Part shown: positions 8,299-17,836 of the stretch, piece by piece
Position numbering within the stretch: the first letter of the stretch is position 1
Layout of the letters: each line of letters starts with the position of its first letter
Assembly: GCA_030524715.1 (NCBI GenBank)
Contig: JAUNGB010000027.1
Location: 3,666-53,809, forward strand
Direction: 5' to 3'
Length of the DNA: 50,144 bases
From: Eubacteriales bacterium
Lineage (GTDB): Bacteria; Bacillota; Clostridia; Lachnospirales; Lachnospiraceae
Notes under the pieces: model-generated
Seen by the model: the letters and a program-made list of their open reading frames with translations, nothing else
Database searches by the model: none
What the model was told of the DNA's origin: nothing
Program-made: the position numbers and the translations under genes

Positions 8299-9585
8299 AT
8301 GAAAAAAAGAATCGCGAGTTTATTGCTTGCTGCTGTTATGGTTGCAGGAACGGTTACCGGATACGGCGGGCAAAATGTAGAAGCTGCTGGAAAAGGAGAC
8401 AGCGGCGAAAAAACTCAACTGACAATTATGTTTGCCGGAGGAGATCAGAGCTGGAAAAAAGCGGTCAATGATGTGGCGGACAAGTTCATGGAGGAGAATG
8501 ATGACGTCGAATTGAAACTTGAACCATCAGGCTCCGGAGTATATGACGATTTCCTGAAAACCAAAGATGCGGTTGGGGAATTTGGAGATGTGGTAGAGTT
8601 AAAAAGTACAAAAACCTATGCGCGGTCGGGAAAAATTATCGAACTTCCAGAGAGTATCACATCTAAAATCGAGACACCTATCGTTGTAGATGATAAGATT
8701 TATGGTGTGCCTACGGCTGTTAATACGCAGGGAATTATCTATAATAAAAAGATTTTTGACGAACTTAATCTGGATGAACCGAAGGATTATGCGGAATTTT
8801 TGGATATTTGCCAGAAAATCAAGGATTCAGGTGTGGATCCACTGGTAGTAGGGGCGAGCGACCTGTGGCATATGGGATTCTGGGTAAACGGGTTTTTCAG
8901 AAATGATGTAGTCAGCAGCAATCCTGATTTCCTGAAGCAGAGGACTGAAGGAAAGACGTCATGGACGGATCCGGAGCCCACAAAACTTATGGAGGATATG
9001 AAGGAACTGTTTGACAAAGGATATGTTCAGGAAGGCTATATGAGCACTGCGGACAGCCAGACTGCTGCAATTCTGACATCCGGTATGGCGGCAATGCTGT
9101 TTTCCGGTCCATGGATGTTCTCACAGCTTGAAGAGGCGGACGCAGATTATGAGTACGGTTTCTTTTTCCTTCCGAATGATGCCGGAGAACTGAATGTATT
9201 CAGTGATAATGGTTCAGGATGGTCTGTTTCAGAAGAGTGTGCGGCTGATGAAGCAAAATACGATGCAGCTTTGAGATTCCTGGATTTCTTCTACTCCAAA
9301 GACGTATACACGGAAGTAGTGAAGGCAATGAATGCGATTCCGGCAACCAAAGAGGCAATCACCTATGAGGCATCCGAAGTACAGGAGAATTTAATTGCAA
9401 AATTCCAGGAAGAAAGCACTAAAAAGTGGACACATCAGATTGGTGATATAGATACACCGGATGGATTTAGGGATTTTATGTATAAGACTGTGCAAAATGT
9501 GATTTTGGGACAGACTTCTGTTGAAGAAGCGATGGAAGATCTGGACGCAGAATGGGATAAAGACGTAGCAGCCGAAGCACAGTAA
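8299..9585 (+). CDS. Extracellular sugar-binding protein, lipobox cysteine replaced by tyrosine
   Basis: Solute-binding protein (428 aa) of the second sugar ABC importer. AAAAGGAGG precedes the ATG. A signal peptide is followed by the family 1 binding-protein pattern (LTIMFAGGDQSWKKAV, VYDDFLKTKDA, GIIYNKKIFDELNL). At the place where relatives carry a lipobox such as L-T-G-C-G-G, this protein reads V-T-G-Y22-G-G; codon TAC differs from TGC by one base. Without that cysteine it should not be lipidated at this position. It is the first gene of the transport and degradation operon downstream of the YesM/YesN pair. The ligand is likely an oligosaccharide from the glycan processed by the following genes. 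Confidence 0.92.
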   Translation: MKKRIASLLLAAVMVAGTVTGYGGQNVEAAGKGDSGEKTQLTIMFAGGDQSWKKAVNDVADKFMEENDDVELKLEPSGSGVYDDFLKTKDAVGEFGDVVELKSTKTYARSGKIIELPESITSKIETPIVVDDKIYGVPTAVNTQGIIYNKKIFDELNLDEPKDYAEFLDICQKIKDSGVDPLVVGASDLWHMGFWVNGFFRNDVVSSNPDFLKQRTEGKTSWTDPEPTKLMEDMKELFDKGYVQEGYMSTADSQTAAILTSGMAAMLFSGPWMFSQLEEADADYEYGFFFLPNDAGELNVFSDNGSGWSVSEECAADEAKYDAALRFLDFFYSKDVYTEVVKAMNAIPATKEAITYEASEVQENLIAKFQEESTKKWTHQIGDIDTPDGFRDFMYKTVQNVILGQTSVEEAMEDLDAEWDKDVAAEAQ

Positions 9586-9599
9586 ACAGCAAAAAACCG

Positions 9600-9635
9600 G
9601 AGAATCCCAATGGTTATGCATGGGATTCTCTTTTT
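9600..9635 (+). terminator. Intrinsic terminator or attenuator after binding protein gene
   Basis: A 10-bp perfect stem (9600-9609 with 9621-9630, GAGAATCCCA/TGGGATTCTC) is followed by TTTTT. It lies between the binding protein stop and the first permease gene on the same strand. It probably reduces downstream transcription, as at 1626-1663 in the other importer operon. Confidence 0.8.
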
Positions 9636-9659
9636 GTACTCTTTTTTAAGAAAGGGGAT

Positions 9660-10571
9660 ATGGAGATGTATATGGACAATCATCAGAAAAGAAAAAAATA
9701 TGACTGGCAGACTGTACTTTTCATTTTACCGGCATTCTTATTATATGCAGGATTTGTCCTGTTCCCTGCAGTCAGCAGTATCTATTACAGTTTTACCTCC
9801 TGGAATGGCGTTGAGGAGAATATGAATTTTATAGGCATTTCCAATTATAAGGAACTGCTTAATCCGGATAATGTAAGGTTTTGGGGCGCGATCATGAGAA
9901 CCTTTATCGTGGCGATTGTTGCTGCCATTGGAAACAATATCATTGCGTTGGCATTGGCTATATTGGTAGACAAGGTAAGAATATTAAAGGGATTCTTTAG
10001 AAGCGCTTTTTATATTCCGGTACTGATCAGTGGTATCGTTGCCGGGTTTATCTGGAAGATCATGTATAACAATAACTTTGGCGTATTTAACCGGGTACTC
10101 ACTGTGCTGGGACTTGAGAACCTGACAAATGACTGGCTGGGAAATCCTGATACGGCGTTGATCTCTCTGATCATCACGATCCTATGGCAGGGCGCGGGCT
10201 ATTATATGATTATTTATCTTGCAGGGCTGCAGTCTATTCCGGAAGAACTTACTGAGGCTGCCAGGATCGATGGAGCCAATAGCTGGCAGCAGTTTTGGAA
10301 GATAACATTTCCGCTGCTGGCGGGTTCGATTACGATTAACATGACGCTTGCATTGATCAATGGTATGAAGGTATTTGACCAGATTAATGTTATGACCAGC
10401 GGAGGTCCTGGATTTGCTACAGAAACTATGACTTATTATATATATAAAGTGGCATTTGCGGAAATGAGACAGGGGCTGGGTACGGCTGCAAGTATTATCT
10501 TGTTTGTAATGATTCTGGTCTTTAATCAGATACAGTCCAGAATATTGAGAAGCAGGGAGGTGGAGATGTAA
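9660..10571 (+). CDS. Carbohydrate ABC transporter permease, MalF type
   Basis: Membrane permease (303 aa) of the second sugar importer. Six hydrophobic segments are visible, the first at about residues 20-42 (VLFILPAFLLYAGFVLFPAV). The EAA loop reads PEELTEAARIDGANSWQQF. The start is ambiguous among ATGs at 9660, 9666 and 9672; 9660 follows AAAGGGG, while 9672 follows a GGAG at better spacing. The stop codon overlaps the next ATG by one base (TAATG), showing translational coupling with the partner permease. Confidence 0.93.
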   Translation: MEMYMDNHQKRKKYDWQTVLFILPAFLLYAGFVLFPAVSSIYYSFTSWNGVEENMNFIGISNYKELLNPDNVRFWGAIMRTFIVAIVAAIGNNIIALALAILVDKVRILKGFFRSAFYIPVLISGIVAGFIWKIMYNNNFGVFNRVLTVLGLENLTNDWLGNPDTALISLIITILWQGAGYYMIIYLAGLQSIPEELTEAARIDGANSWQQFWKITFPLLAGSITINMTLALINGMKVFDQINVMTSGGPGFATETMTYYIYKVAFAEMRQGLGTAASIILFVMILVFNQIQSRILRSREVEM

Positions 10572-11413
10572 TGAAGAGAAAGATAAAGGCATCGTGGAAA
10601 CCCGTAGATGTTTTGATACTGGTAATATTGATATTTCTTGCAATTATATTTTTATTCCCGACATTTTATGCATTTATGTCTGCATTAAAGACGAATGGTG
10701 AAATTCTCAAGGACTCTATGGCGCTTCCAAGCAGATTGAATTTTGATAATTTTATTTATTTGTTCCAGGAGACAGAGTTCCCAAGAGCATTGATGAACAG
10801 TACAATTCTGACTGTAGTGTCTATGATGCTTATTATTATCGTCGTACCGATGGCGGCTTATGGCATCGAGAGAAAGCAGTCTCGGGCAACAAAGGCGATT
10901 TATAGTATTTTCATTGCAGGAATGATGATTCCGTTTCAGGTATATATGGTTCCATTGTTCAAGCAGTTGAAAGTATTAGGGCTATACGGAACATTAATAG
11001 GCCCGATTGTTATATATGTGGCAGGGGCAGGCTGTTTCGGAACTCTTTTATATTGCAGTTTTATCCGCGGAGTACCGAAGGAATTGGAGGAAGCGGCAGC
11101 CATTGATGGCTGCGGAAGGTTCCGTATCTTCTGGCAGATCGTCTTTCCGCTCCTTAAGCCGTGTACATCAAGTTTGATCATTATCAACGGCCTCGGAATC
11201 TGGAATGATTATCTGATGCCAAGCCTTGTGTTAAATTCAGATACAGGAGCAACTATTAATGTGGAAATATTCTCTTTTGTAGATCAGTTTACCAGTCGTT
11301 GGGATGTTGTATTCGCGGGAACCGTATGCGGCATGCTTCCGATATTGGTTATCTTCCTTTGCCTGCAGAAATATTTTGTTAAAGGTGTTGCTGCAGGAGC
11401 CGTAAAAGGATGA
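10571..11413 (+). CDS. Carbohydrate ABC transporter permease, MalG type
   Basis: Second membrane permease (280 aa) of the importer. It has an N-terminal hydrophobic segment (VLILVILIFLAIIFLFPTF), the AFMSALKTNGEIL segment typical of MalG proteins, and an EAA loop (PKELEEAAAIDGCGRF). It is translationally coupled to the gene before it through a TAATG overlap, with GGGAGG upstream. No ATPase gene follows, so a shared ATPase elsewhere is inferred. Confidence 0.93.
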   Translation: MKRKIKASWKPVDVLILVILIFLAIIFLFPTFYAFMSALKTNGEILKDSMALPSRLNFDNFIYLFQETEFPRALMNSTILTVVSMMLIIIVVPMAAYGIERKQSRATKAIYSIFIAGMMIPFQVYMVPLFKQLKVLGLYGTLIGPIVIYVAGAGCFGTLLYCSFIRGVPKELEEAAAIDGCGRFRIFWQIVFPLLKPCTSSLIIINGLGIWNDYLMPSLVLNSDTGATINVEIFSFVDQFTSRWDVVFAGTVCGMLPILVIFLCLQKYFVKGVAAGAVKG

Positions 11414-11446
11414 TATATGATGGCACGATAGAATTATTATCAATAG

Positions 11447-11482
11447 AGGCTGTCGGATCTTGAAGCATTTTTCTGACAGCCT
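11447..11482 (+). other. Hairpin between permease and GH43 genes
   Basis: An 8-bp perfect stem (AGGCTGTC 11447-11454 with GACAGCCT 11475-11482) closes a 20-nt loop and has no T run after it. It could stabilise the upstream messenger or act as a weak processing site. Confidence 0.4.
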
Positions 11483-11500
11483 TCATGAGGAGTATATATT

Positions 11501-13126
11501 ATGATTAAGAATCCGATTTTAACAGGTTTTAACCCGGATCCATGTATTTGCAGAAAAGGTAATGATTATTATATAGCGGTCTCTTCCTTTGAGTGGCTGC
11601 CGGGGATCCCGATATATCATTCAAAGGATTTGAAAAATTGGGAATTACTGACACATATTATTACAGATGAAAACCAGGTAAATCTTAACGGGATTCCCTC
11701 CGGCCAGGGAATTTGGGCGCCCTGTATTACCTACTGTGAGGCTGAGGATTTATTTTATGTAGTATATGGAAGTGTTGTTCCCAATGGGATGAATATTGAT
11801 AATTATCTGATTGCAGCAAAGGATATCATGGGACCATGGAGTGAGCCGGTATATTTACAGTCCTCTGGATTCGATGCTTCGCTCTTTCATGATGATGACG
11901 GGAGAAAATGGCTCGTATCCCTGGAGTGGGAAAGAAGGGACGGATATCAGAAACCGGGAGCAATTTGTATGGCGGAGTATTCTGTGAAGGATAAGCGGCT
12001 GATTGGCTTTCCAAAAAGAATCTGGTATGGCGGCACCACGAGAGGATGGATTGAAGGACCGCATCTTTATAAGCATGAGGGTAAATATTATCTTGTGTGC
12101 GCGGAAGGGGGAACCGGTTACCATCATTGTACATCTGTCGGCAGAGCGGATACGATATGGGGACCTTATGAATCAGATCCACAGAATCCGGTCATTACTT
12201 CTATCATAACAGACGGAAGCGAAGGACGGACAAAGGCGGCGGAGGATCATACTTTTTATAATCCTGATATTGTTATCCAGAAATCCGGCCATGCCAGTAT
12301 TGTAGAAACACCGGATGGAAAATGCTATGCAGTGCATTTGTGCGCGCGTCCTTTCCTGCCGGAATTGCGCTGTACACTGGGAAGAGAAACTGCCATAGAA
12401 GCGATGATGTGGACATCAGACGGGTGGCTGAGAAAGAAGAATGGCTGCGCCCTTCCGGATGAGTTTTGTGAGGAAAGCGGCGCGGAGGAAGTTAAAATGC
12501 CGACGTTTTCGGAACATGATGATTTTGATGACAGTGAACTTGAGATTGGATATTATGCGCCCCGTTCCATGCCGGAGAGTTTTGCAGATGTAAAGTCAAG
12601 ACCGGGATATGTGCGGCTCCGGGGACAGGAGGTACTGGATTCCTACGGCAGGGCCAGTGTTCTTGCAAGGAAGCTGACCTCCGTCCACAAGATGGTTACT
12701 GCAAAAATGGAATTTATCCCGGAGGTTCATCAGCACACTGCAGGGATTGTACTTTATTATGATAATCTGAACTATTTGTACCTGCGGAAGTATTACAGTG
12801 AGACACTGGGGGAGAGCGCCTTGTCCATTGTACACGCAGAAAAAGGAAAAGTGACAGAGCATGTGGAGACAAGGACGCCGGTAACAGATGTTCCGGTGAA
12901 ACTCCGTATCTGCATTGATGGCCATAAGACACAATTTTTCTGGGCATACGAGGATCAGGAAGCGTATACTCCTATAGGAAAAATATTTGATACTTCCCGG
13001 TTTTCGGATGAGTATTGTGGTGAATTTACCGGAACAGTGGTGGGAATGGCGTGTACGGATGGGGTATATCGCAGAAAATACGCAGATTTTGACTATTTTG
13101 AAATAAAGGAAATAAAAAGAGTATGA
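11501..13126 (+). CDS. GH43 glycoside hydrolase (beta-xylosidase/alpha-arabinofuranosidase family)
   Basis: Predicted cytoplasmic exo-glycosidase, 541 aa, no signal peptide. The N-terminal five-bladed propeller carries the GH43 catalytic set: base Asp13 in GFNPDP, pKa-modulating Asp125 in GFDASLF and general acid Glu185 in WIEGPHLYK. From about residue 340 a second beta-sandwich domain follows (YYAPRSMPESFADV...YVRLRGQE), as in XynB/SXA-type two-domain enzymes. Length fits that group. It would remove terminal xylose or arabinose from imported oligosaccharides. Its stop overlaps the next start (ATGA), showing coupling. The exact sugar and linkage cannot be read from sequence. Confidence 0.92.
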   Translation: MIKNPILTGFNPDPCICRKGNDYYIAVSSFEWLPGIPIYHSKDLKNWELLTHIITDENQVNLNGIPSGQGIWAPCITYCEAEDLFYVVYGSVVPNGMNIDNYLIAAKDIMGPWSEPVYLQSSGFDASLFHDDDGRKWLVSLEWERRDGYQKPGAICMAEYSVKDKRLIGFPKRIWYGGTTRGWIEGPHLYKHEGKYYLVCAEGGTGYHHCTSVGRADTIWGPYESDPQNPVITSIITDGSEGRTKAAEDHTFYNPDIVIQKSGHASIVETPDGKCYAVHLCARPFLPELRCTLGRETAIEAMMWTSDGWLRKKNGCALPDEFCEESGAEEVKMPTFSEHDDFDDSELEIGYYAPRSMPESFADVKSRPGYVRLRGQEVLDSYGRASVLARKLTSVHKMVTAKMEFIPEVHQHTAGIVLYYDNLNYLYLRKYYSETLGESALSIVHAEKGKVTEHVETRTPVTDVPVKLRICIDGHKTQFFWAYEDQEAYTPIGKIFDTSRFSDEYCGEFTGTVVGMACTDGVYRRKYADFDYFEIKEIKRV

Positions 13127-15240
13127 TAACAGACAAGAAAACAGGCGAACCTTATATCAATATCTGGTTCGGTAATTTTTACCGTCCGGCATATGATGAC
13201 GAGAAATTTGTGAAAGAAAGTATTGCGCTTTTGAAGAAACTGGGATTCAACAGTGTTATGCTGGATACAAAGGCATGGGAAGATTTTAAAGAACGCTATG
13301 GGGGAAAGGAAGCAAGCCAGTATGTCGCCATGCATGAATATATGCAGCAGGAGCTGAAGAAAATGGACATGTCCCATGAATTCCTGGCTCTTTATCTAAA
13401 CGGAGATAATCTTTATCCTAACATCCGGTTCAGCCCTCCGATCTACGGCGAATCTGTCATTGATAAAGACGGAAATGACGGGAAATGGTACCGTTACTGG
13501 TCTGATAAGGCGAAAGCTTCTATGGAGGAACATGTGGCGAGGATCATGGAATCCTATGGAGAGAATTATGTGACGGTGACGGTAAACGGAAGAGAGAGAA
13601 AACCAATCTGCAGCATGTGGGATCCGATCGTAGCCCCAAGCTTTGATGAAGAAGGAAGAAAGCGTTATCTTCATTGGCTTGAGAATGAGTATGAAGGGGA
13701 TATCGGATTATTTAACCGGGCCTATGGTGTGGAAAAGACAGATTTCGGCACATTAGAGAAAGAAGATTATTGGTTCGGGTGCAGATATCCGGATTGTCTT
13801 ACATTCTCAGAAGATGATGCAAGGAATCAGGCTCCGAAGGCAAGGATGCTGATGGATAACCGGAAGTGGCAGTGCGAAGAACTGTGTCTTTATTTTCAGG
13901 ATATGAAGGAGCGGCTGCATAAGATCGACGAGTCTCTTTATCTGTGCCCTGACATGGCGCAGTGGGGATATTTCCTGAATGTAGACGGAGCCATGCTGGC
14001 AGGCGTGGGATTTGCTGACCTTTGGGATACGGCGGCAAGAGGAATCGATATCTATCGTCTTGCGGAATATGTGGACTGCGCCCATTTTCTTTCAGTCCCG
14101 GTAACGCCTGCCGGAGATCCTGAAGCTTATGTGACTTCCTGTCATCACAGTATGATGCGCAGCATGAACAGGGGAAGAGAATTTATAGGCGGAATTTACT
14201 GGGGAAGGTTTCTGTATAATGATATTTATGCAGTGCTGACTCCTTGTGAGATTGTGGCGTCCATTGTGGCAAGCGGTGCGGCAGGATATACTTCTTACGG
14301 TATGTGCGGTTTGGATGACGGCGGCCTGCTTCATCGGATGGAAAAGCGCTTCAATGATTCTCTGGGGCGCGCGAATGAATGGGCAAAAGAAGTAATCCCG
14401 CAGCTTGGAGCAAAAAAGAAATCAGAGATTGCGATTTTGTTCCCTTCTGCAATGGCGGCCTATGAAACGATGTACACAGAGGGAAACAAGGAGAGAAGGC
14501 TGGATTTGTTAGGGTGGTACAAGGCGTGCCGCGATCTGGGACTGGAGGCGGATGTGACAGACAGCAAAAACTTGTGCAAAGAATATTTGCTTGACAGCTA
14601 CCGGGTGCTGATCATTTCGGATGACGACTGTTATGAGATGAATCCGGATCAGGAGTTTGAAGAATCGCTTCAGGCATGGTGCGAACGCGGGGGCATTGTG
14701 CTCTACGGTCCCAATAGCGCACTTGCGAAGAATTGTTTTAATACCAGAGCGTGTGCACATCAGCCGGACGCCATATACTATCGGGAAGCAGGTATGGTAA
14801 GAAGCAGAGGATATTATACCTATACAGGCGGAGAATGCGTGGCGTCGTATTTGTCTGACGGAGCGCCATGTGTGACGAGATATCGAACCGGAAAGGGCTA
14901 TCAGTATGCGTTTGGATTCAGTTATGGAGCTGCTTATGACACAAAATTTGTGCCGCATGTTCCTGTAGAGCAGAAAAACAATGAATTATATCCGTTAGAG
15001 ATGATGAACGCAAATATTCTGGAGGACATTTTAAAAAGTACAGCGGGACTGGAGACAAACCTGCAGAAAAAGATAGAGAGAGCCTGGTTTGATAACGGGG
15101 AGATCATTATCAACCATACGTCTTATCCGTATGAAGTACGGCAAAGTGAAGAAAAAGTATATCAGTATCCGACAGATAACGGACTGTTGCTTCCGCACTC
15201 GGCAGTATTTATAAAACATGATTTTCCGGTGCGGAAATAA
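13123..15240 (+). CDS. Putative glycoside hydrolase, GH42-like fold with beta-galactosidase trimerisation-like domain; family uncertain
   Basis: A 705-aa protein without signal peptide. The N-terminal half looks like a TIM-barrel glycosidase of the GH42 type: NIWFGNFYRPAYDDE near the start, CSMWDPIVAPSFDEEG, then YLHWLENEYEGDIGLFNRAY, a pattern GH42 enzymes show after their acid/base region. The segment from about residue 440 (SEIAILFPSAMAAYE...VLIISDDDCYE) resembles the glutamine-amidotransferase-like trimerisation domain of GH42. I could not identify the two catalytic glutamates with confidence, so it may belong to a distinct or unclassified family. It is coupled to GH43 by an ATGA overlap and probably acts on the same imported oligosaccharide. 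Confidence 0.6.
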   Translation: MITDKKTGEPYINIWFGNFYRPAYDDEKFVKESIALLKKLGFNSVMLDTKAWEDFKERYGGKEASQYVAMHEYMQQELKKMDMSHEFLALYLNGDNLYPNIRFSPPIYGESVIDKDGNDGKWYRYWSDKAKASMEEHVARIMESYGENYVTVTVNGRERKPICSMWDPIVAPSFDEEGRKRYLHWLENEYEGDIGLFNRAYGVEKTDFGTLEKEDYWFGCRYPDCLTFSEDDARNQAPKARMLMDNRKWQCEELCLYFQDMKERLHKIDESLYLCPDMAQWGYFLNVDGAMLAGVGFADLWDTAARGIDIYRLAEYVDCAHFLSVPVTPAGDPEAYVTSCHHSMMRSMNRGREFIGGIYWGRFLYNDIYAVLTPCEIVASIVASGAAGYTSYGMCGLDDGGLLHRMEKRFNDSLGRANEWAKEVIPQLGAKKKSEIAILFPSAMAAYETMYTEGNKERRLDLLGWYKACRDLGLEADVTDSKNLCKEYLLDSYRVLIISDDDCYEMNPDQEFEESLQAWCERGGIVLYGPNSALAKNCFNTRACAHQPDAIYYREAGMVRSRGYYTYTGGECVASYLSDGAPCVTRYRTGKGYQYAFGFSYGAAYDTKFVPHVPVEQKNNELYPLEMMNANILEDILKSTAGLETNLQKKIERAWFDNGEIIINHTSYPYEVRQSEEKVYQYPTDNGLLLPHSAVFIKHDFPVRK

Positions 15241-15342
15241 TGTCTTAAAATGTCTTAAAAAAATGTATTTTTTTCTGGAAAAATTGTATTAAAAAATTTT
15301 TTCAATCTGCTATGATAATAAAGAAAAAGAAAGGGAATAAAA

Positions 15343-16605
15343 ATGCAGGACAACATCAGAAAATATAGGATCGATACGGAGGAAAATAAAGAGTTTTTAA
15401 AGGAAATCCGTGAGAACCTTCTTGCTTTTGGCCACAGATTTCCATCGTCCCGGGGAAGCTCTTACTATCTGGGAGACGACGGAACCCCATGGAAGGATCG
15501 CAATAGAGAGACGTGGATTACCTGCCGTATGGCGCATGTGTACAGTATCGGCACATTTCTGGGACATGAGGGAAGTCAGGAACTGGTGGATGCTGCACTG
15601 AAAGGGCTGAAAGGCGAACTATATGACCAGACCAACGGCGGGTGGCGCCCGGGGGTTACAGCAGAGGGAGGGGTTCTTCCTGATAAGCAGTGCTATGGGC
15701 ATGCGTTCGTAATTTTGGCAGCTTCTTCCGCTCTTCTGGCGGGAAGATCGGGAGCACAGGAGCTTCTGGAAAAGGCATTGGAACTCTTTGATCGTTACTT
15801 TTGGGATGAGAAGGAGGGACTTGCTGCAGATACATGGAATACGGATTTTTCAGTTTTGGATGACTACCGGGGACTGAATGCCAATATGCATACGGTGGAA
15901 GCATTTCTGGCGGTGGCAGATGCAGCGGGAAGAGAGATGTACCGGACCAGGGCAGGCCGTATCATTGACCATGTAATCGCCTGGGCGGCAGCGAATGAAT
16001 GGCGTATTCCGGAGCATTTTACAAAAGAATGGAAAGCAGAACTTGAGTATAACAGGGAGCGCCCGGCAGATCCCTTCAAGCCTTACGGAGCTACACCAGG
16101 ACATGGAATCGAGTGGGGACGACTGATCACCCAGTGGGCGCTGTCCGTATACAAGGAGGATGAACAGGCACGAAAACCTTATCTGGATGCGGCGGAGAAA
16201 CTTTATCAGAGAGCTGTCGGTGATGCGTGGAAGGCAGACGGTGCGCCGGGGATCGTATATACAACAGACTGGAAAGGCAAACCGGTGATCCATGACCGGA
16301 TGCACTGGACGCTTGCAGAAGCCATCAACACATCGGCAGTCTTGTACCGTACCACCGGAAAAGAGAGGTATGCGGCCGATTATGCACAGTTTATGGAATA
16401 CCTGGATAATCAGGTCCTTGATCATGTGAACGGCTCCTGGTTCCACCAGATGAATGAGAAGGGAGAAGTAACCGGAAGCGTATGGCCGGGGAAATCGGAT
16501 CTTTATCATGCATTCCAGTCCACCCTGATTCCTTACTGCAGGACGGACGTGTCAGTCGCTTCGGCAGTATACCGTAAGAGCCGCTGTTTGGAACAGGCGC
16601 AATAA
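15343..16605 (+). CDS. AGE-family isomerase, YihS/mannose isomerase-like
   Basis: Cytoplasmic (alpha/alpha)6-barrel sugar isomerase or epimerase, 420 aa, about the usual length. Motifs match the N-acylglucosamine 2-epimerase superfamily in its YihS/ManI branch: ETWITCRMAHVYSIG, NGGWRPG, KQCYGHAFVILAASSA, NANMHTVEAFL, TPGHGIEWGRL and GKSDLYHAFQSTLIP. The last two hold the histidines used in proton transfer by this family. Known members convert mannose to fructose or sulfoquinovose to sulfofructose. Here mannose or another released aldose is the likely substrate. An extended -10 (TGCTATGAT, near 15309) lies upstream, so an internal promoter is possible. Confidence 0.85.
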   Translation: MQDNIRKYRIDTEENKEFLKEIRENLLAFGHRFPSSRGSSYYLGDDGTPWKDRNRETWITCRMAHVYSIGTFLGHEGSQELVDAALKGLKGELYDQTNGGWRPGVTAEGGVLPDKQCYGHAFVILAASSALLAGRSGAQELLEKALELFDRYFWDEKEGLAADTWNTDFSVLDDYRGLNANMHTVEAFLAVADAAGREMYRTRAGRIIDHVIAWAAANEWRIPEHFTKEWKAELEYNRERPADPFKPYGATPGHGIEWGRLITQWALSVYKEDEQARKPYLDAAEKLYQRAVGDAWKADGAPGIVYTTDWKGKPVIHDRMHWTLAEAINTSAVLYRTTGKERYAADYAQFMEYLDNQVLDHVNGSWFHQMNEKGEVTGSVWPGKSDLYHAFQSTLIPYCRTDVSVASAVYRKSRCLEQAQ

Positions 16606-16633
16606 AAGCAAAAACGGCAGGAAAGGAAATATC

Positions 16634-17800
16634 ATGGAAGAAAGCAGATTAACAGGATATGAAGAATGGGCGGAGGGAATCGCTTCTAAAATCCGTGAAA
16701 AAATGGAATGGGTAAGTGAAAAGAATTGGGATAAGATTCCGTATACCACCAATGAAGCGGGAGATTATGACGACCGTTCCGATACAAACAAAAAATGGGC
16801 TTTGGATGATGGTCTTAACTGGTGGACAAACGGATTTTGGGGCGGTCTTATGTGGCTGCTCTATCAGGACACGAAGGATGGGCGATATGCAGAGATCGCA
16901 AGAATTTCTGAATACAGGATGGAGAAATGCTTTGACGATTTTTACGGGCTTCACCATGATGTGGGCTTTATGTTCCAGCTTTCCGCAGTCGCAGACTATC
17001 GCCTGACAAAGAATGAGCGATCCAAAAAGATCGGGCTGCATGCGGCAAATCTTCTTGCCGGAAGATTTAATCCGGCTGGAAATTTCATCCGTGCATGGAA
17101 TGAAGTTTCCGATAATGATACTACAGGCTGGGCGATCATTGATTGTATGATGAATATTTCCCTGCTGTACTGGGCGTGGGAAGAGACAAAGGATCCGAGA
17201 TTCCGCCATATTGCAATGGCCCATGCGGATACTGTGATGCAGCATTTTGTAAGGCCGGACGGTTCTGTGAACCACATTGTGGAGTTTAACCCGGAATCAG
17301 GAGAAGTGGTGCGAAGCCTTGGAGGCCAGGGATATGAAGAAGGTTCTTCATGGACAAGAGGCCAGGGCTGGGCAGTTTACGGGTTTATGATCAGCTATCG
17401 CCACACCGGAAAGCAGGAATATCTGGATACTGCAAAAAGAGCAGCCCATTATTGCATGGCCAATATTCCGGAAAATGGAATCATCCCGGTGGATTTCAGA
17501 CAGCCAAAGGAACCGGCGTATGAGGATTCCTGCGGAGCCTGCGTCATTGCAGGCGGGCTTCTGGAGGTCGCAAAGTATGTGCCGGAACAGGAAAAAGAGA
17601 TGTATGTGAGATCCGCGGTAAAAATCCTGAAGGCGATCGACGAAAAGCGTTCGGATTGGAGCAGAAGCTGTGACGCCATCGTACAGAATTGTACAGGGGC
17701 ATATCACAGTCCGGAACATCACTTTACCATGACTTACGCGGATTATTTCTTTGCGGAAGCAATCTATAAACTGAAAGGAACCGGAATATTTCTCTGGTAA
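16634..17800 (+). CDS. GH88 unsaturated glucuronyl hydrolase
   Basis: Cytoplasmic enzyme (388 aa) that removes the 4,5-unsaturated uronate left at the non-reducing end by polysaccharide lyases. The two acidic residues characteristic of Bacillus UGL are present: Asp109 in HHDVGFMF and Asp170 in WAIIDCMMN. Other family motifs are NGFWGGLMWLLYQDT, FNPAGNFIRAWN, SSWTRGQGWAVYGF and DSCGACVIAGGLLE. The product, an unsaturated glucuronate that opens to 5-keto-4-deoxyuronate, is the substrate of the next two genes (kduI, kduD). Known targets of GH88 include glycosaminoglycan, gellan and xanthan fragments; which one applies is not shown. No lyase gene is in the window. Confidence 0.92.
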   Translation: MEESRLTGYEEWAEGIASKIREKMEWVSEKNWDKIPYTTNEAGDYDDRSDTNKKWALDDGLNWWTNGFWGGLMWLLYQDTKDGRYAEIARISEYRMEKCFDDFYGLHHDVGFMFQLSAVADYRLTKNERSKKIGLHAANLLAGRFNPAGNFIRAWNEVSDNDTTGWAIIDCMMNISLLYWAWEETKDPRFRHIAMAHADTVMQHFVRPDGSVNHIVEFNPESGEVVRSLGGQGYEEGSSWTRGQGWAVYGFMISYRHTGKQEYLDTAKRAAHYCMANIPENGIIPVDFRQPKEPAYEDSCGACVIAGGLLEVAKYVPEQEKEMYVRSAVKILKAIDEKRSDWSRSCDAIVQNCTGAYHSPEHHFTMTYADYFFAEAIYKLKGTGIFLW

Positions 17801-17836
17801 AAATAATTTAAGAAAAAACGAAATGGAGATGGAATT

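Noticed and set aside
15850-16509. 219-aa minus-strand ORF inside the AGE isomerase gene
   Set aside because: The plus-strand frame has clear catalytic motifs throughout; the antisense frame has none.
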